NCBI GenBank assembly: GCA_021841585.1
Contig: JAKBUS010000015.1
Span: 1 to 45,175, forward strand
Source of the DNA: Pseudomonadota bacterium
GTDB taxonomy: Bacteria > Pseudomonadota > Gammaproteobacteria > Acidiferrobacterales > Acidiferrobacteraceae
Direction of reading: 5' to 3'
DNA: 45,175 nucleotides
The notes beneath the pieces were generated by a model. That model saw only the letters and a list, made by a program, of their open reading frames with translations. It had not been told where the DNA came from and ran no database searches. Position 1 is the stretch's first letter; each line of letters opens with the position of its first letter. Shown one piece after another: positions 1 through 6,101 of the stretch. The position numbers and the translations under genes are program-made.

Positions 1-113
1 GCCTGATCCACCGCAGCCCTCGACGCCAGATGCAGGAATTCCTTGGGCGAGATCAAGCCTCCCTCCGGGAGGGCCTGGGCGGCGGACAGAATGGCTTCGC
101 TGAGGTGGCTCAT
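1..113 (-). CDS. AbiEi/DUF6088-like antitoxin-type regulator, N-terminal fragment
   Basis: Only the first 37 codons are inside the window; the gene runs off the left edge. The start ATG is the complement of 111-113, preceded by GGAGA at a 7-base distance. The peptide begins MSHLSEAILSAAQALPEGG and continues with ISPKEFLHLASRAAVDQA. This resembles the N-terminal winged-helix part of DUF6088/AbiEi-type proteins, which act as antitoxins and autorepressors in AbiE-like toxin-antitoxin systems (from memory). If so, a nucleotidyltransferase (AbiEii-like) toxin gene would lie just outside the window. The perfect palindrome over its promoter supports autoregulation. It sits downstream of the ssrA 3' end, a frequent integration site for genomic islands, so it may be accessory DNA. 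A different small winged-helix regulator is possible. Confidence 0.5.
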   Translation of the reverse strand, partial: MSHLSEAILSAAQALPEGGLISPKEFLHLASRAAVDQ

Positions 114-128
114 GGGGCGGTCTCCGTT

Positions 129-156
129 TGTCAGAAGTATATATCTGTTTCTGACA
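129..156. promoter_or_regulatory. Palindromic operator over the AbiEi-like promoter
   Basis: TGTCAGAA (129-136) and TTCTGACA (149-156) form a perfect 8+8 base inverted repeat around an AT-rich 12-base centre. It covers the -10 hexamer and most of the spacer of the promoter at 136-164, so a bound protein would block transcription. AbiEi-type antitoxins are known to bind inverted repeats in their own promoter; that the adjacent gene product binds here is inference. Confidence 0.6.
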
Positions 157-164
157 TCTTTCAA
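136..164 (-). promoter_or_regulatory. Promoter of the AbiEi-like gene
   Basis: Reading the minus strand, TTGAAA (complement of 159-164) and TATACT (complement of 136-141) are separated by exactly 17 bases. This is a strong sigma-70 match in an otherwise GC-rich context. The start codon at 113 is about 23 bases beyond the -10 hexamer, so the leader would be short. Confidence 0.6.
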
Positions 165-278
165 ACCGCCTCGGCGTCGGCATGAACGGTGTGGTTTCCT
201 TTGGTCGGGCGATGCTACGATCCAACCGCTTGATTCGTCCGCGCGTAACTCGTTGATTTTTAAGTGTGGCGATTGCGG

Positions 279-394
279 CCTTTGCGGACTTCGGGCCAGT
301 TTCCCGGAGCGAGGCCGGAGAGAACAACGGCCGGGAGAGAGAGGAAGGTGGCCCGGGACGGGGCCATGGGCCGGATGCCGAAGTCCGCAGGCTT
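279..394. repeat. Structured non-coding stretch with long-range inverted repeat
   Basis: TGCGGACTTCGG at 283-294 and its exact reverse complement CCGAAGTCCGCA at 378-389 bound a segment of about 107 bases. The match extends imperfectly outward (GCGG..CC versus its partner) to roughly 20 bases per arm. Inside are two near-direct copies of GGCCGG(G)AGAGA (about 313-323 and 329-340) and a GC-rich palindromic patch near 350-373. No convincing gene is present in 160-441; the open frames there are GC-rich overlaps with no start-site support. It lies directly downstream of the ssrA terminator and could be a small mobile element or recombination site. I do not recognise it. Confidence 0.35.
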
Positions 395-441
395 CCGCAA
401 GAACCCCCAAGAACACGCGGGAACCGGCGCGATCAGGCAAG

Positions 442-472
442 AAAAAACCCCAACCGAGAACGGTTGGGGTTT
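442..472 (-). terminator. Intrinsic terminator of ssrA
   Basis: A 12-base perfect stem (445-456 paired with 461-472) with the four-base loop AGAA. On the minus strand it reads AAACCCCAACCG, loop, CGGTTGGGGTTT, and then runs into further T residues. It begins 7 bases beyond the mature 3' end of the tmRNA. The stem is AT-capped on both sides, so it could also work from the other direction. Confidence 0.85.
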
Positions 473-478
473 CGTTAT

Positions 479-831
479 TGGTGGAGACGGCGGGAATCGA
501 ACCCGCGTCCGCAAATCCTCAGCCAGTCAGTTCTACATGCGTAGTCTGTCTACGGTTTCGCCCATCGCCCTCCGACAGACAGGACGGCTATGGGTTGAGC
601 CTGCTTGGATTTAATGGCGTCGTAACAGGCGCACCACGCCACGATCCTGCGTATATGACCGTTTCATCCAAGCCCACAGGAAGAACCCGGGAAACGGTTA
701 GCGGGGATTAAGCCGCTAAGGCGTAGTTGTCGTCGTTGGCAACTATAGTTTTTGCAGTTGGATTTACGAGGAGCCCTGCACCTCGGCATGCCCTGAAGGC
801 GTCGCAATCCACGTCGAAACCGATCGTCCCC
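479..831 (-). ncRNA. ssrA: tmRNA (ssrA), one-piece
   Basis: Transfer-messenger RNA rescues stalled ribosomes together with SmpB by adding a degradation tag to the nascent peptide. On the minus strand the 5' end GGGGACG pairs with the 3' end CGTCTCC (one G-U pair), followed by A and encoded CCA ending at 479. The T arm reads GCGGGTTCGATTCCCGC. The 5' region contains GGTTTCGAC, the usual tmRNA signature. The tag frame is read from the complement of 711-740, giving A-N-D-D-N-Y-A-L-A-A, with stop TAA at 708-710. The tag differs from the common ANDENYALAA by Glu to Asp at position 4. Length is 353 bases, within the usual range. smpB lies upstream on the same strand, but an IS remnant separates the two. 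Confidence 0.95.
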
Positions 832-841
832 AGAACGCCCT

Positions 842-870
842 ATTGTCGTACTGCGCGAGCCCGATTGCAA
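842..870 (-). promoter_or_regulatory. ssrA promoter
   Basis: On the minus strand TTGCAA (complement of 865-870) and GACAAT (complement of 842-847) are spaced by 17 bases and end 11 bases before the mature 5' end of the tmRNA. ssrA therefore keeps its own promoter despite the IS remnant inserted upstream. Confidence 0.55.
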
Positions 871-946
871 GGTCGCTGGGCGGTGTCCTCAGGGCTCCGT
901 CATCCATCTCCCCAAGTCCTTGATAAGGCGAAGGGCATCCGGTCCG

Positions 947-976
947 CTGACTTTTGGGTTTGCGCTCTGCTATAAC
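947..976 (+). promoter_or_regulatory. Possible promoter of the IS remnant
   Basis: TATAAC at 971-976 is a good -10 hexamer. CTGACT at 947-952 is a weak -35 at 18 bases. It lies just before the ATG at 984 of the broken DruA-like/transposase frame. No ribosome-binding site stronger than AGCAGG is visible. Confidence 0.35.
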
Positions 977-983
977 AGCAGGC

Positions 984-2074
984 ATGAACGATCTTGACCG
1001 GGATAACGCGGTGGCGGTGTCCCGGGTGCGAGTGCGGCTGATCGACGCCTCGGAGCGCCCCGTCTGGGACGCCCTCATGCGCACCCACCACTACCCGGGG
1101 CTGACCGCGCTCGTGGGGCGCAGTCTGCGCTTTGTGGCGGAAGCGGACCTGCCATCCGGCCGGCAAGGCGGGCAGTGGCTGGCGCTCCTCGGTTGGGCGT
1201 CGGCGGCCTTGAAGTGCGCCCCGCGCGATGCCTGGATCGGCTGGGCGAAGACCCTGCAATGGCAACGTATCGGGTTGATCGCCAACAATGCCCGCTTCCT
1301 GATCCTACCGGGGTGCGGGTCAAGAACCTCGCCTCGCGTATTCTGGGCCAGAACCTCGCGCGTCTCTCGGCGGATTGGCAGGCGGTCCACGGCCATGGCC
1401 TTATGCTCGCCGAGACCTTCATCGATCCGGCGCGCTTTGCCGGCACCTGCTACCGGGCCGCCAACTGGATCGATCTCGGGCCCACGCGCGGTTTTGCCAA
1501 GTCCAACGCCACCTATGTCGCGCATGGCGCGCCCAAGCGGATCTGGGTGTACCCCCTCCATCAGAAGGCCCGGCTCATCCTCTCACAGCCGAGCCCGCAC
1601 CGAGACCTACCCCGCCAGGAGGTAAAGACCATGATACTCACCGACGCGGACGCCGCTGCGCTCTTTGCTCGCCTGGGGTCCTTGGGGGACCCGCGCGCGA
1701 AGCGGGGGCTGCGTCACAGCCAGCGCTCGCTCATCGCCATCATTCTGTGCGCCGTGATCAGTGGGGCGCAGGGACCGACCGCCATCGGCGAATGGGTCAA
1801 ACGCCTCCCGCCGGCGATGCTGCGCCGTCTGCGTTGCCGCCGGACCGCCGATGGCCGCTATGAGCCCCCGTCCGAGCCCACGATCCGCCGCCTGCTCCAG
1901 ACCCTCGATATCGCGGCGTTGGAGGAGAATCTTGGGGATTGGCTACACGCGCGCGGGGCGGGGGACGAGCCAGTCGCGCTCGATGGCAAGACCTTGCGGG
2001 GATCGCAGGAGGAGGGGCGTCCCCGGCAACTGGTCGCAGCGCTCGGGCATACAAGCGGCATGGTTTTGAACCAA
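984..2074 (+). pseudogene. Broken DruA-like (DUF4338) plus ISAs1-type transposase
   Basis: The frame starts at ATG 984 (MNDLDRDNAVAVSRVRV) and reads a DUF4338/DruA-like protein up to ANNARFLILPG. One G is missing from the G run at 1310-1313; adding it restores GVRVKNLASRILGQNLARLS. The second frame then continues without a stop through the rest of the DruA-like part (FAGTCYRAANW, HGAPKRIWVYPLH) into an ISAs1-type transposase. This part has the N-terminal associated region (LGSLGDPRAKRGLRHSQRSL) and the first catalytic Asp in VALDGKTLRGS. An internal ATG at 1631 with AGGAGG at 1617-1622 could be a separate transposase start. Recognisable sequence stops near 2074 (GMVLNQ); the other catalytic acidic residues are missing. 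It is therefore doubly inactivated: frameshift and 3' truncation. Family assignment is from remembered motifs. Confidence 0.75.
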
Positions 2075-2082
2075 TCGCCGGT

Positions 2083-2113
2083 GATGGGGCCGGGTGGTCC
2101 CGGATGGCCCATC
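2083..2113. other. Imperfect hairpin between IS remnant and smpB
   Basis: GATGGGGCCGGG (2083-2094), a four-base loop TGGT, and CCCGGATGGCCCATC (2099-2113) form an imperfect stem with small bulges. It lies 11 bases beyond the smpB stop. No T run follows on the minus strand, so it is a doubtful terminator; it might instead mark old IS end sequence. Confidence 0.35.
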
Positions 2114-2124
2114 GGCGCGTGCGG

Positions 2125-2595
2125 TCAGTGTTGCTTGATTGCGCGCTCCTGCTCGCGGTTGGACTCGCGCTCCTTCAGGGCCGCGCGTTTGTCGTGCTGT
2201 TTCTTGCCCTTGGCGAGCGCGATCTCGATCTTGGCGCGCCCGACCTTCCAGTAGAGGGAGAGTGGCACGAGCGTGTAGCCGCGGCGCTCGACGGCGCCCA
2301 CGAGACGGCTGATCTCAAGCTTATGCAGCAGAAGCTTGCGGGTCCTCGTGGGGTCGGCCTTGATATGGGTCGAGGTCGTCTTGAGCGGCGAGAAGTGGGC
2401 GCCGAACAGAAAGATCTCGCCGTTCTGGACGATGACGTAACTTTCCTTTAGCTGCGCGCGCCCATCGCGGAGACTCTTGGCCTCCCAACCCTGCAACACG
2501 AGCCCGGCCTCGAATCGCTGTTCGATGAAGTAATCGTGCCAGGCCTTCTTGTTCTGGGCGATGATACGGGGTTCGGTGTCCTTGGGGCGGGCCAT
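2125..2595 (-). CDS. smpB: SsrA-binding protein SmpB
   Basis: SmpB binds the tRNA-like domain of tmRNA and brings it to stalled ribosomes. The product begins [20 protein letters not shown] and is 156 residues long, the normal size. Characteristic segments are [32 protein letters not shown] and the basic tail with [16 protein letters not shown], which becomes helical in the decoding site. The ATG at 2595 is preferred over upstream in-frame starts because homology begins at this point. It is transcribed toward ssrA, as in related genomes, but an IS remnant now separates them. The tail ends [10 protein letters not shown]. Confidence 0.95.
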   Translation of the reverse strand: MARPKDTEPRIIAQNKKAWHDYFIEQRFEAGLVLQGWEAKSLRDGRAQLKESYVIVQNGEIFLFGAHFSPLKTTSTHIKADPTRTRKLLLHKLEISRLVGAVERRGYTLVPLSLYWKVGRAKIEIALAKGKKQHDKRAALKERESNREQERAIKQH

Positions 2596-2674
2596 GGTCG
2601 GGCATGGTGCCCAAGGATGTCCGGCTGCGCAAGGCCTATTCGTCATGCCGCCGATTCGTTTAGAGTGCCAAGTT

Positions 2675-4033
2675 ATGTCCCGCTCGCCTGACAAGACCAC
2701 CGCGATATGGTCGTCCCCCTCACGATTTTTTGTCGTGGGTCTGGGGGCGTTGGCCGGCATGGATTCGTTTTCCGAGTTTCCCTACCTTCTGACCCATTAT
2801 GGAGGGGGGACCTTTGTCGCGGCCTATGTCCTGGCCTTGCTGGCGGTTGCCTGGCCGCTGCTTGGGGCCGAGCTTGCCGTGGGGCGGCGAGCCGGAGAGG
2901 ATACGCGGACCGCCGATGCCATCGTGCGGGCCGTGCCCGGGCGCGCCTGGCGGTGGGCATTGCGCGCGGCCTCGCTCGGCGGGTTCCTGATGTTTTGCTA
3001 TGTGGCGGTGGTCGCCGGCTGGATGTTGTCTTATCTCCATGCCGCCCTGTCGGGTGATTTTCGGGGGGCGACGGCGGCCTTCGTGGAGATGCGATTCGCC
3101 CATCTGGCCGCGCATCCCGGGCCGCTCCTGGCGTGGGAGGGATTGTTTCTGCTGCTGGTGTTCCTGGTCAGCGCGGGGGGCTTGCGCGCCATCGAGGACC
3201 TGTCCTATCTCCTGGTGCCGGGTTTGCTGGCCCTGTTGGCCACACTCGTGGTATTTGCCGCGACCCTGGGGAGTTTTTTCGTAAGCGCGCCCGCTTTGCT
3301 CGCGCCGCACGCGCCGCCGTCAGGCCCCACATTGGCCCTGGTTGCGCTCTCGCAGGCGTTCTTCGGGCCTGGCCTCGGCACGGCCTCGCTGTTGGCCTAC
3401 GGGGCCTACCTCGGGAGCGCGGTGTCGGCCGGCCGGATGGCCCTGGCGCTGGTGCTGGCCCAGGTCTTCGCCGCCTGGCTCGGCGGCTTCGCGCTGGCGT
3501 CCTTGGCCTTTGCCGCGGGACTGAGTCCGCTTGCCGGCGGCGGATTTCTCTTTGAGACCTTGCCGCTCATGGGTGCGCGGCTGCCCCACGGCGTGCTCGT
3601 GATTGTGCTGTGTTATCTGGGGCTCATCTCCGCGGCCTGGCTTTCCGGGGTGGCCTGGCTCGAGCCTGCCATGCGGCTTTTGATGGCGCGGGGCATGGCG
3701 CGGGGGCGGGCGGCCTCAAGGCTCGGGCTTTCGGCGTTCGTGATCGGCGCGGTTCTTACGCTGTCTTTGAAGTCGTGGGCCTTTTCGTTTACTTTCTTTG
3801 GGCGACTGAAGACGCTCGGCCTGCTCGATGTCGTCATGATCATTGCCGTGAATGTCTTGTTGCCGTGGGGCGCGGGGGGCTTGAGTCTGCTCATGGGCTG
3901 GGCGCCGGCCGGGCTTTTCGCACGGCGCGCGCCGCTTGATGGCCGGCTTCGCCTCTGGCTCTGGGCCTTGCGCCTGCTTGTGCCCGCGGCGGTGTTGGCC
4001 GTGATTCTTACTGCACCCAGGTTGGTATTGTGA
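2675..4033 (+). CDS. SNF/NSS-family transporter, atypical
   Basis: Membrane protein of about 452 residues with ten to twelve hydrophobic segments, in the neurotransmitter:sodium symporter family, whose members import amino acids or similar solutes with sodium. The N-terminal signature aligns without gaps to the family: it starts WSS, continues to [14 protein letters not shown] and then [16 protein letters not shown]. The usual GLGNIWRFPY reads [10 protein letters not shown] here, so the sodium-site Asn is Ser and the extracellular-gate Arg is Glu. Substrate and coupling ion cannot be inferred. Start ATG 2675 is chosen because the homology begins soon after; ATG 2645 is an in-frame alternative. 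The stop overlaps the ratA start (GTGA), so the two are likely cotranscribed. It lies between smpB and ratA, which are neighbours in E. coli, so it looks like a lineage-specific insertion. Confidence 0.8.
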   Translation: MSRSPDKTTAIWSSPSRFFVVGLGALAGMDSFSEFPYLLTHYGGGTFVAAYVLALLAVAWPLLGAELAVGRRAGEDTRTADAIVRAVPGRAWRWALRAASLGGFLMFCYVAVVAGWMLSYLHAALSGDFRGATAAFVEMRFAHLAAHPGPLLAWEGLFLLLVFLVSAGGLRAIEDLSYLLVPGLLALLATLVVFAATLGSFFVSAPALLAPHAPPSGPTLALVALSQAFFGPGLGTASLLAYGAYLGSAVSAGRMALALVLAQVFAAWLGGFALASLAFAAGLSPLAGGGFLFETLPLMGARLPHGVLVIVLCYLGLISAAWLSGVAWLEPAMRLLMARGMARGRAASRLGLSAFVIGAVLTLSLKSWAFSFTFFGRLKTLGLLDVVMIIAVNVLLPWGAGGLSLLMGWAPAGLFARRAPLDGRLRLWLWALRLLVPAAVLAVILTAPRLVL

Positions 4034-4464
4034 CAACGATTAGCAAAAGTGCACTCGTTCCCTATAGCGCCGAAGAGATGTATGAACTGGTAGCCGATGT
4101 CGAGAGCTATCCACGGTTTCTGCCGTGGTGCGCGGGCGCGCGGGTGCTGGAGCGTGATGATTCCGGGCTGGTCGCGGAGATCGACATGGCCTTCGGCGGC
4201 ATCCGCAAGACGTTCACCACCCGCAATACCCATGCGCCGGGGCAAATGGATATCCGCCTCGTGCGCGGACCATTCAGCCGGCTCGAGGGCTCATGGCGCT
4301 TTACCCAGGTGGGCGAACTGGGTAGCCGCATCAGCCTCAATCTCGAGTTCGATTTCGCGAACCGCCTACTGGCGCTCGCCGTGGGGCCGGTGTTTGGGAC
4401 CATCGCCAACAGCCTTGTCGACAGTTTCCAGAAGCGCGCCCGCGAGGTCTATGGCGCGCGTTGA
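4030..4464 (+). CDS. ratA: RatA family protein (COQ10/START-like)
   Basis: A 144-residue START/COQ10-like lipid-binding fold protein. In E. coli RatA has been described as a toxin that blocks 70S assembly, while homologues such as Coq10 bind ubiquinone; which role applies here is open. Family motifs include the N-terminal VPYSAEEMYELVADVESYP, FLPWCAGARVLERD, the central FTTRN and the C-terminal helix around SLVDSFQKRAREVYG. It starts with GTG at 4030, overlapping the transporter stop by four bases, and its end overlaps rnfH by 14 bases, so translation of all three is probably coupled. The ratA-rnfH pair next to bamE matches E. coli gene order. Confidence 0.9.
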   Translation: MTTISKSALVPYSAEEMYELVADVESYPRFLPWCAGARVLERDDSGLVAEIDMAFGGIRKTFTTRNTHAPGQMDIRLVRGPFSRLEGSWRFTQVGELGSRISLNLEFDFANRLLALAVGPVFGTIANSLVDSFQKRAREVYGAR

Positions 4465-4804
4465 GTGGCCGGTCGAGGTGGTCTACGGGGCCCCGGTACC
4501 CGATGTCCGCTGGGTGCGTCTCGCCCCGGGAAGCAGTGTCCTCGACGCCATTCGCCGGTCCGGGCTCCTCGACGACCATCCGGGGCTCGATATCCGCGCG
4601 CGCCGGGTCGGTATCTTCGGGCGGTTCGCGGCCTTGAGCGATCGGGTCCGGGCCTTCGACCGCGTCGAGATCTATGCGCCGTTGCCCGAGGACCCGAAGG
4701 AGGGCCGCCGCCGGCGCGCCGCCGTCAAGAAGAGGACTTCTTGTAAATGTGGTGCGGGGTCGGATGCGGCACCCCGACGATGCGCGCAAGCCTCCCGTTC
4801 TTGA
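4451..4804 (+). CDS. rnfH: RnfH family protein (ubiquitin-like fold)
   Basis: Small protein of the RnfH/RatB family with a beta-grasp fold; its biochemical role is not settled. Recognisable segments are VEVVYGAP, LAPGSSVLDAIRRSGLL, VGIFGRFAALSDRVRAFDRVEIY and APLPEDPKEGRRRRA, matching the family's conserved end (usually about 95 residues). Here the frame does not stop there but continues about 20 residues into the 3' end of the convergent bamE gene, giving 117 residues. The extension (KKRTSCKCGAGSDAAPRRC) is Cys- and Arg-rich and looks like read-through of antisense bamE sequence. Start ATG 4451 lies inside ratA. Confidence 0.85.
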   Translation: MARVEWPVEVVYGAPVPDVRWVRLAPGSSVLDAIRRSGLLDDHPGLDIRARRVGIFGRFAALSDRVRAFDRVEIYAPLPEDPKEGRRRRAAVKKRTSCKCGAGSDAAPRRCAQASRS

Positions 4805-5072
4805 AGTACAAGGTAAAGTGCTCGGCTATGAGCGGCTTGTAGTTGCGCTTTAGGGAGTAGTAATAGTCCCAGCGGTTCGGATGGAACGGGTCGTGAACCG
4901 CTGGTGCCCCGAGGTCATAAACCACCTCATTCTTGGTCATCCCGGGGTGCAGGCGGGCAATCATCCGCGCGGTGATGACGTTGCCCTGCTGGACCGTGGG
5001 GCGATAGAGCAAATGACAACCGCTCAGTGCCAGCGAAGCCAACACCAGAAAGAGCACGTTCGGTTTTTGCAT
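4725..5072 (-). CDS. bamE: Outer membrane assembly lipoprotein BamE
   Basis: BamE is a lipoprotein of the BAM complex that inserts beta-barrel proteins into the outer membrane. The 115-residue product has a lipoprotein signal peptide with lipobox LSGC (Cys at about residue 19), then the SmpA/OmlA domain with TARMIARLHPGMTKNEV, DLGAPAVHDPFHPNRWDYYY and LYFKNGRLARI. It converges on rnfH, and the last 80 bases of the two coding regions overlap. It is divergent from fur; about 84 bases separate their starts and must hold both promoters. In E. coli the equivalent gene lies between recN and rnfH. Confidence 0.93.
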   Translation of the reverse strand: MQKPNVLFLVLASLALSGCHLLYRPTVQQGNVITARMIARLHPGMTKNEVVYDLGAPAVHDPFHPNRWDYYYSLKRNYKPLIAEHFTLYFKNGRLARIVGVPHPTPHHIYKKSSS

Positions 5073-5156
5073 GGGAATCGTTCTAGTTTACACTGGGTTT
5101 TCGTGGGTCGAAGGTGACAAAGTACACTATCGACCTCGTCAAGGCAAAAGCGCGGG

Positions 5157-5624
5157 ATGAACGACATGAGCGACAGTACCGATCTCAAGAAGGCCGGTCT
5201 CAAGGCGACCCTACCGCGTCTCAAGATTCTCGGCATCCTGGAGGAGCCGCGGGCCCGACACATGACCGCGGAGGACGTCTACAAGGCGTTGCTGGACATG
5301 GGTGAAGAGGTGGGGCTCGCGACCGTCTACCGGGTCCTGACCCAGTTCGAGAGCGCGGGCCTCGTCATTCGCCACAACTTCGAGGGCGGGCGCTCGGTCT
5401 TTGAGATCAACCACGGCGGCCATCATGACCATGTCGTCTGCGTGGAATGCGGCGAGGTCTTCGAGTTCTACGATCCCGCCATCGAGGAGCGCCAGCGGCG
5501 TGTGGCCGAGGCCCTCGGTTTCCACGTCGACAGCCACTCCCTCTATATGTACGGCACCTGCCTTGGCATGAAGCGCGAAGGCCGGTGCTCGAAGAAGGGT
5601 ATTCCCGGGACCGGTGTGTCCTAG
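5157..5624 (+). CDS. fur: Ferric uptake regulator Fur
   Basis: Iron-responsive transcriptional repressor acting as a metal-bound dimer. The N-terminal winged helix includes LKATLPRLKILGIL, HMTAEDVYKALL and the recognition helix GLATVYRVLTQFESAGLV. The metal-binding part has HHDH at residues 89-92 and CVEC at 95-98, with GTCLGMKREGRC near the C-terminus. Length 155 residues is typical. ATG 5157 is taken as start; ATG 5166 is equally plausible, with GGGA about eight bases upstream of it. The 3' end overlaps the stop of the convergent GNAT gene by four bases. No Fur box was identified in the upstream region. Confidence 0.93.
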   Translation: MNDMSDSTDLKKAGLKATLPRLKILGILEEPRARHMTAEDVYKALLDMGEEVGLATVYRVLTQFESAGLVIRHNFEGGRSVFEINHGGHHDHVVCVECGEVFEFYDPAIEERQRRVAEALGFHVDSHSLYMYGTCLGMKREGRCSKKGIPGTGVS

Positions 5625-6097
5625 GGCCCCTGACGACTGAGATTGAAGAGCACCGCGACCTCATCGCAGTGGTTGTATTTGTAGCACTTCACGCATACGT
5701 TCCAGACCTTCTCCGGTAGGGTGTCCATGGCCACGGTGACGAACCCGAGCTTGTGGAAGAAGGCCGGGACATAGGTCAGGGCCATGAGTCGGCGCAGCCC
5801 CAGTTGCCGGGCCTCGGCGATGATGCGCTGGACCATGAGGCGCCCGAGCCCCCGGCGCTCATATTCCTCGGCCACGACCAGGCTGCGGACCTCGCCCAGG
5901 TCCTCCGTGAAGATCTCGAGCGCCCCGATTGCCGCCACCTGTCCATCGACCTCGATCACGAAGAAATCGCGCAGGTGGCGATAGATCTCGTTCATGGTGC
6001 GCGGCAGCAGGTTGCCCTTGGTCGCATAAAGCTCGAGAAAGTGGTGGATGATGGGGACGTCGGCGATGCGCGCCGGCCGTACTTTGGGGACTGCCAT
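5621..6097 (-). CDS. GNAT acetyltransferase, short N-acetylglutamate-synthase-like
   Basis: A GNAT-fold N-acetyltransferase of about 158 residues. The acetyl-CoA loop is seen in RSLVVAEEYERRGLGRLMV, and FFHKLGF is the typical end of the fold. The C-terminal NVCVKCYKYNHCDEVAV carries a C-x2-C-x5-C pattern that I associate with short, kinase-less N-acetylglutamate synthases (first step of arginine synthesis). That assignment is from memory. It follows recN with a four-base gap. An in-frame GTG at 6109 would overlap the recN stop; ATG 6097 is chosen. It is convergent with fur. Confidence 0.75.
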   Translation of the reverse strand: MAVPKVRPARIADVPIIHHFLELYATKGNLLPRTMNEIYRHLRDFFVIEVDGQVAAIGALEIFTEDLGEVRSLVVAEEYERRGLGRLMVQRIIAEARQLGLRRLMALTYVPAFFHKLGFVTVAMDTLPEKVWNVCVKCYKYNHCDEVAVLFNLSRQGP

Positions 6098-6101
6098 GCC
6101 C

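Larger units (their letters stand above)
889..2120 (+). mobile_element. Remnant of an ISAs1-family insertion sequence
   Basis: The segment between ssrA and smpB is occupied by the decayed DruA-like/ISAs1 transposase reading against both genes. In gammaproteobacteria smpB and ssrA are normally adjacent, so about 1.2 kb of inserted DNA is the simplest explanation. The left boundary is guessed from a CAGGGCTCC-like sequence at 890-898, upstream of the ssrA promoter. The right end has been lost up to the smpB stop at 2125. No matching terminal inverted repeats or target duplication could be identified. Confidence 0.55.

Noticed and set aside
43-711. A 222-codon open frame across the ssrA region
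   Set aside because: It overlaps the tmRNA on the other strand, has no ribosome-binding site and shows no family resemblance.
1308-1316. Programmed frameshift in the transposase gene
   Set aside because: The shift lies inside the DruA-like domain at a GGGG run, not at a slippery A/G heptamer between two functional products, and the gene is also truncated.
5073-5156. Fur box between bamE and fur
   Set aside because: No stretch resembling GATAATGATAATCATTATC could be found; only scattered short AT-rich words.
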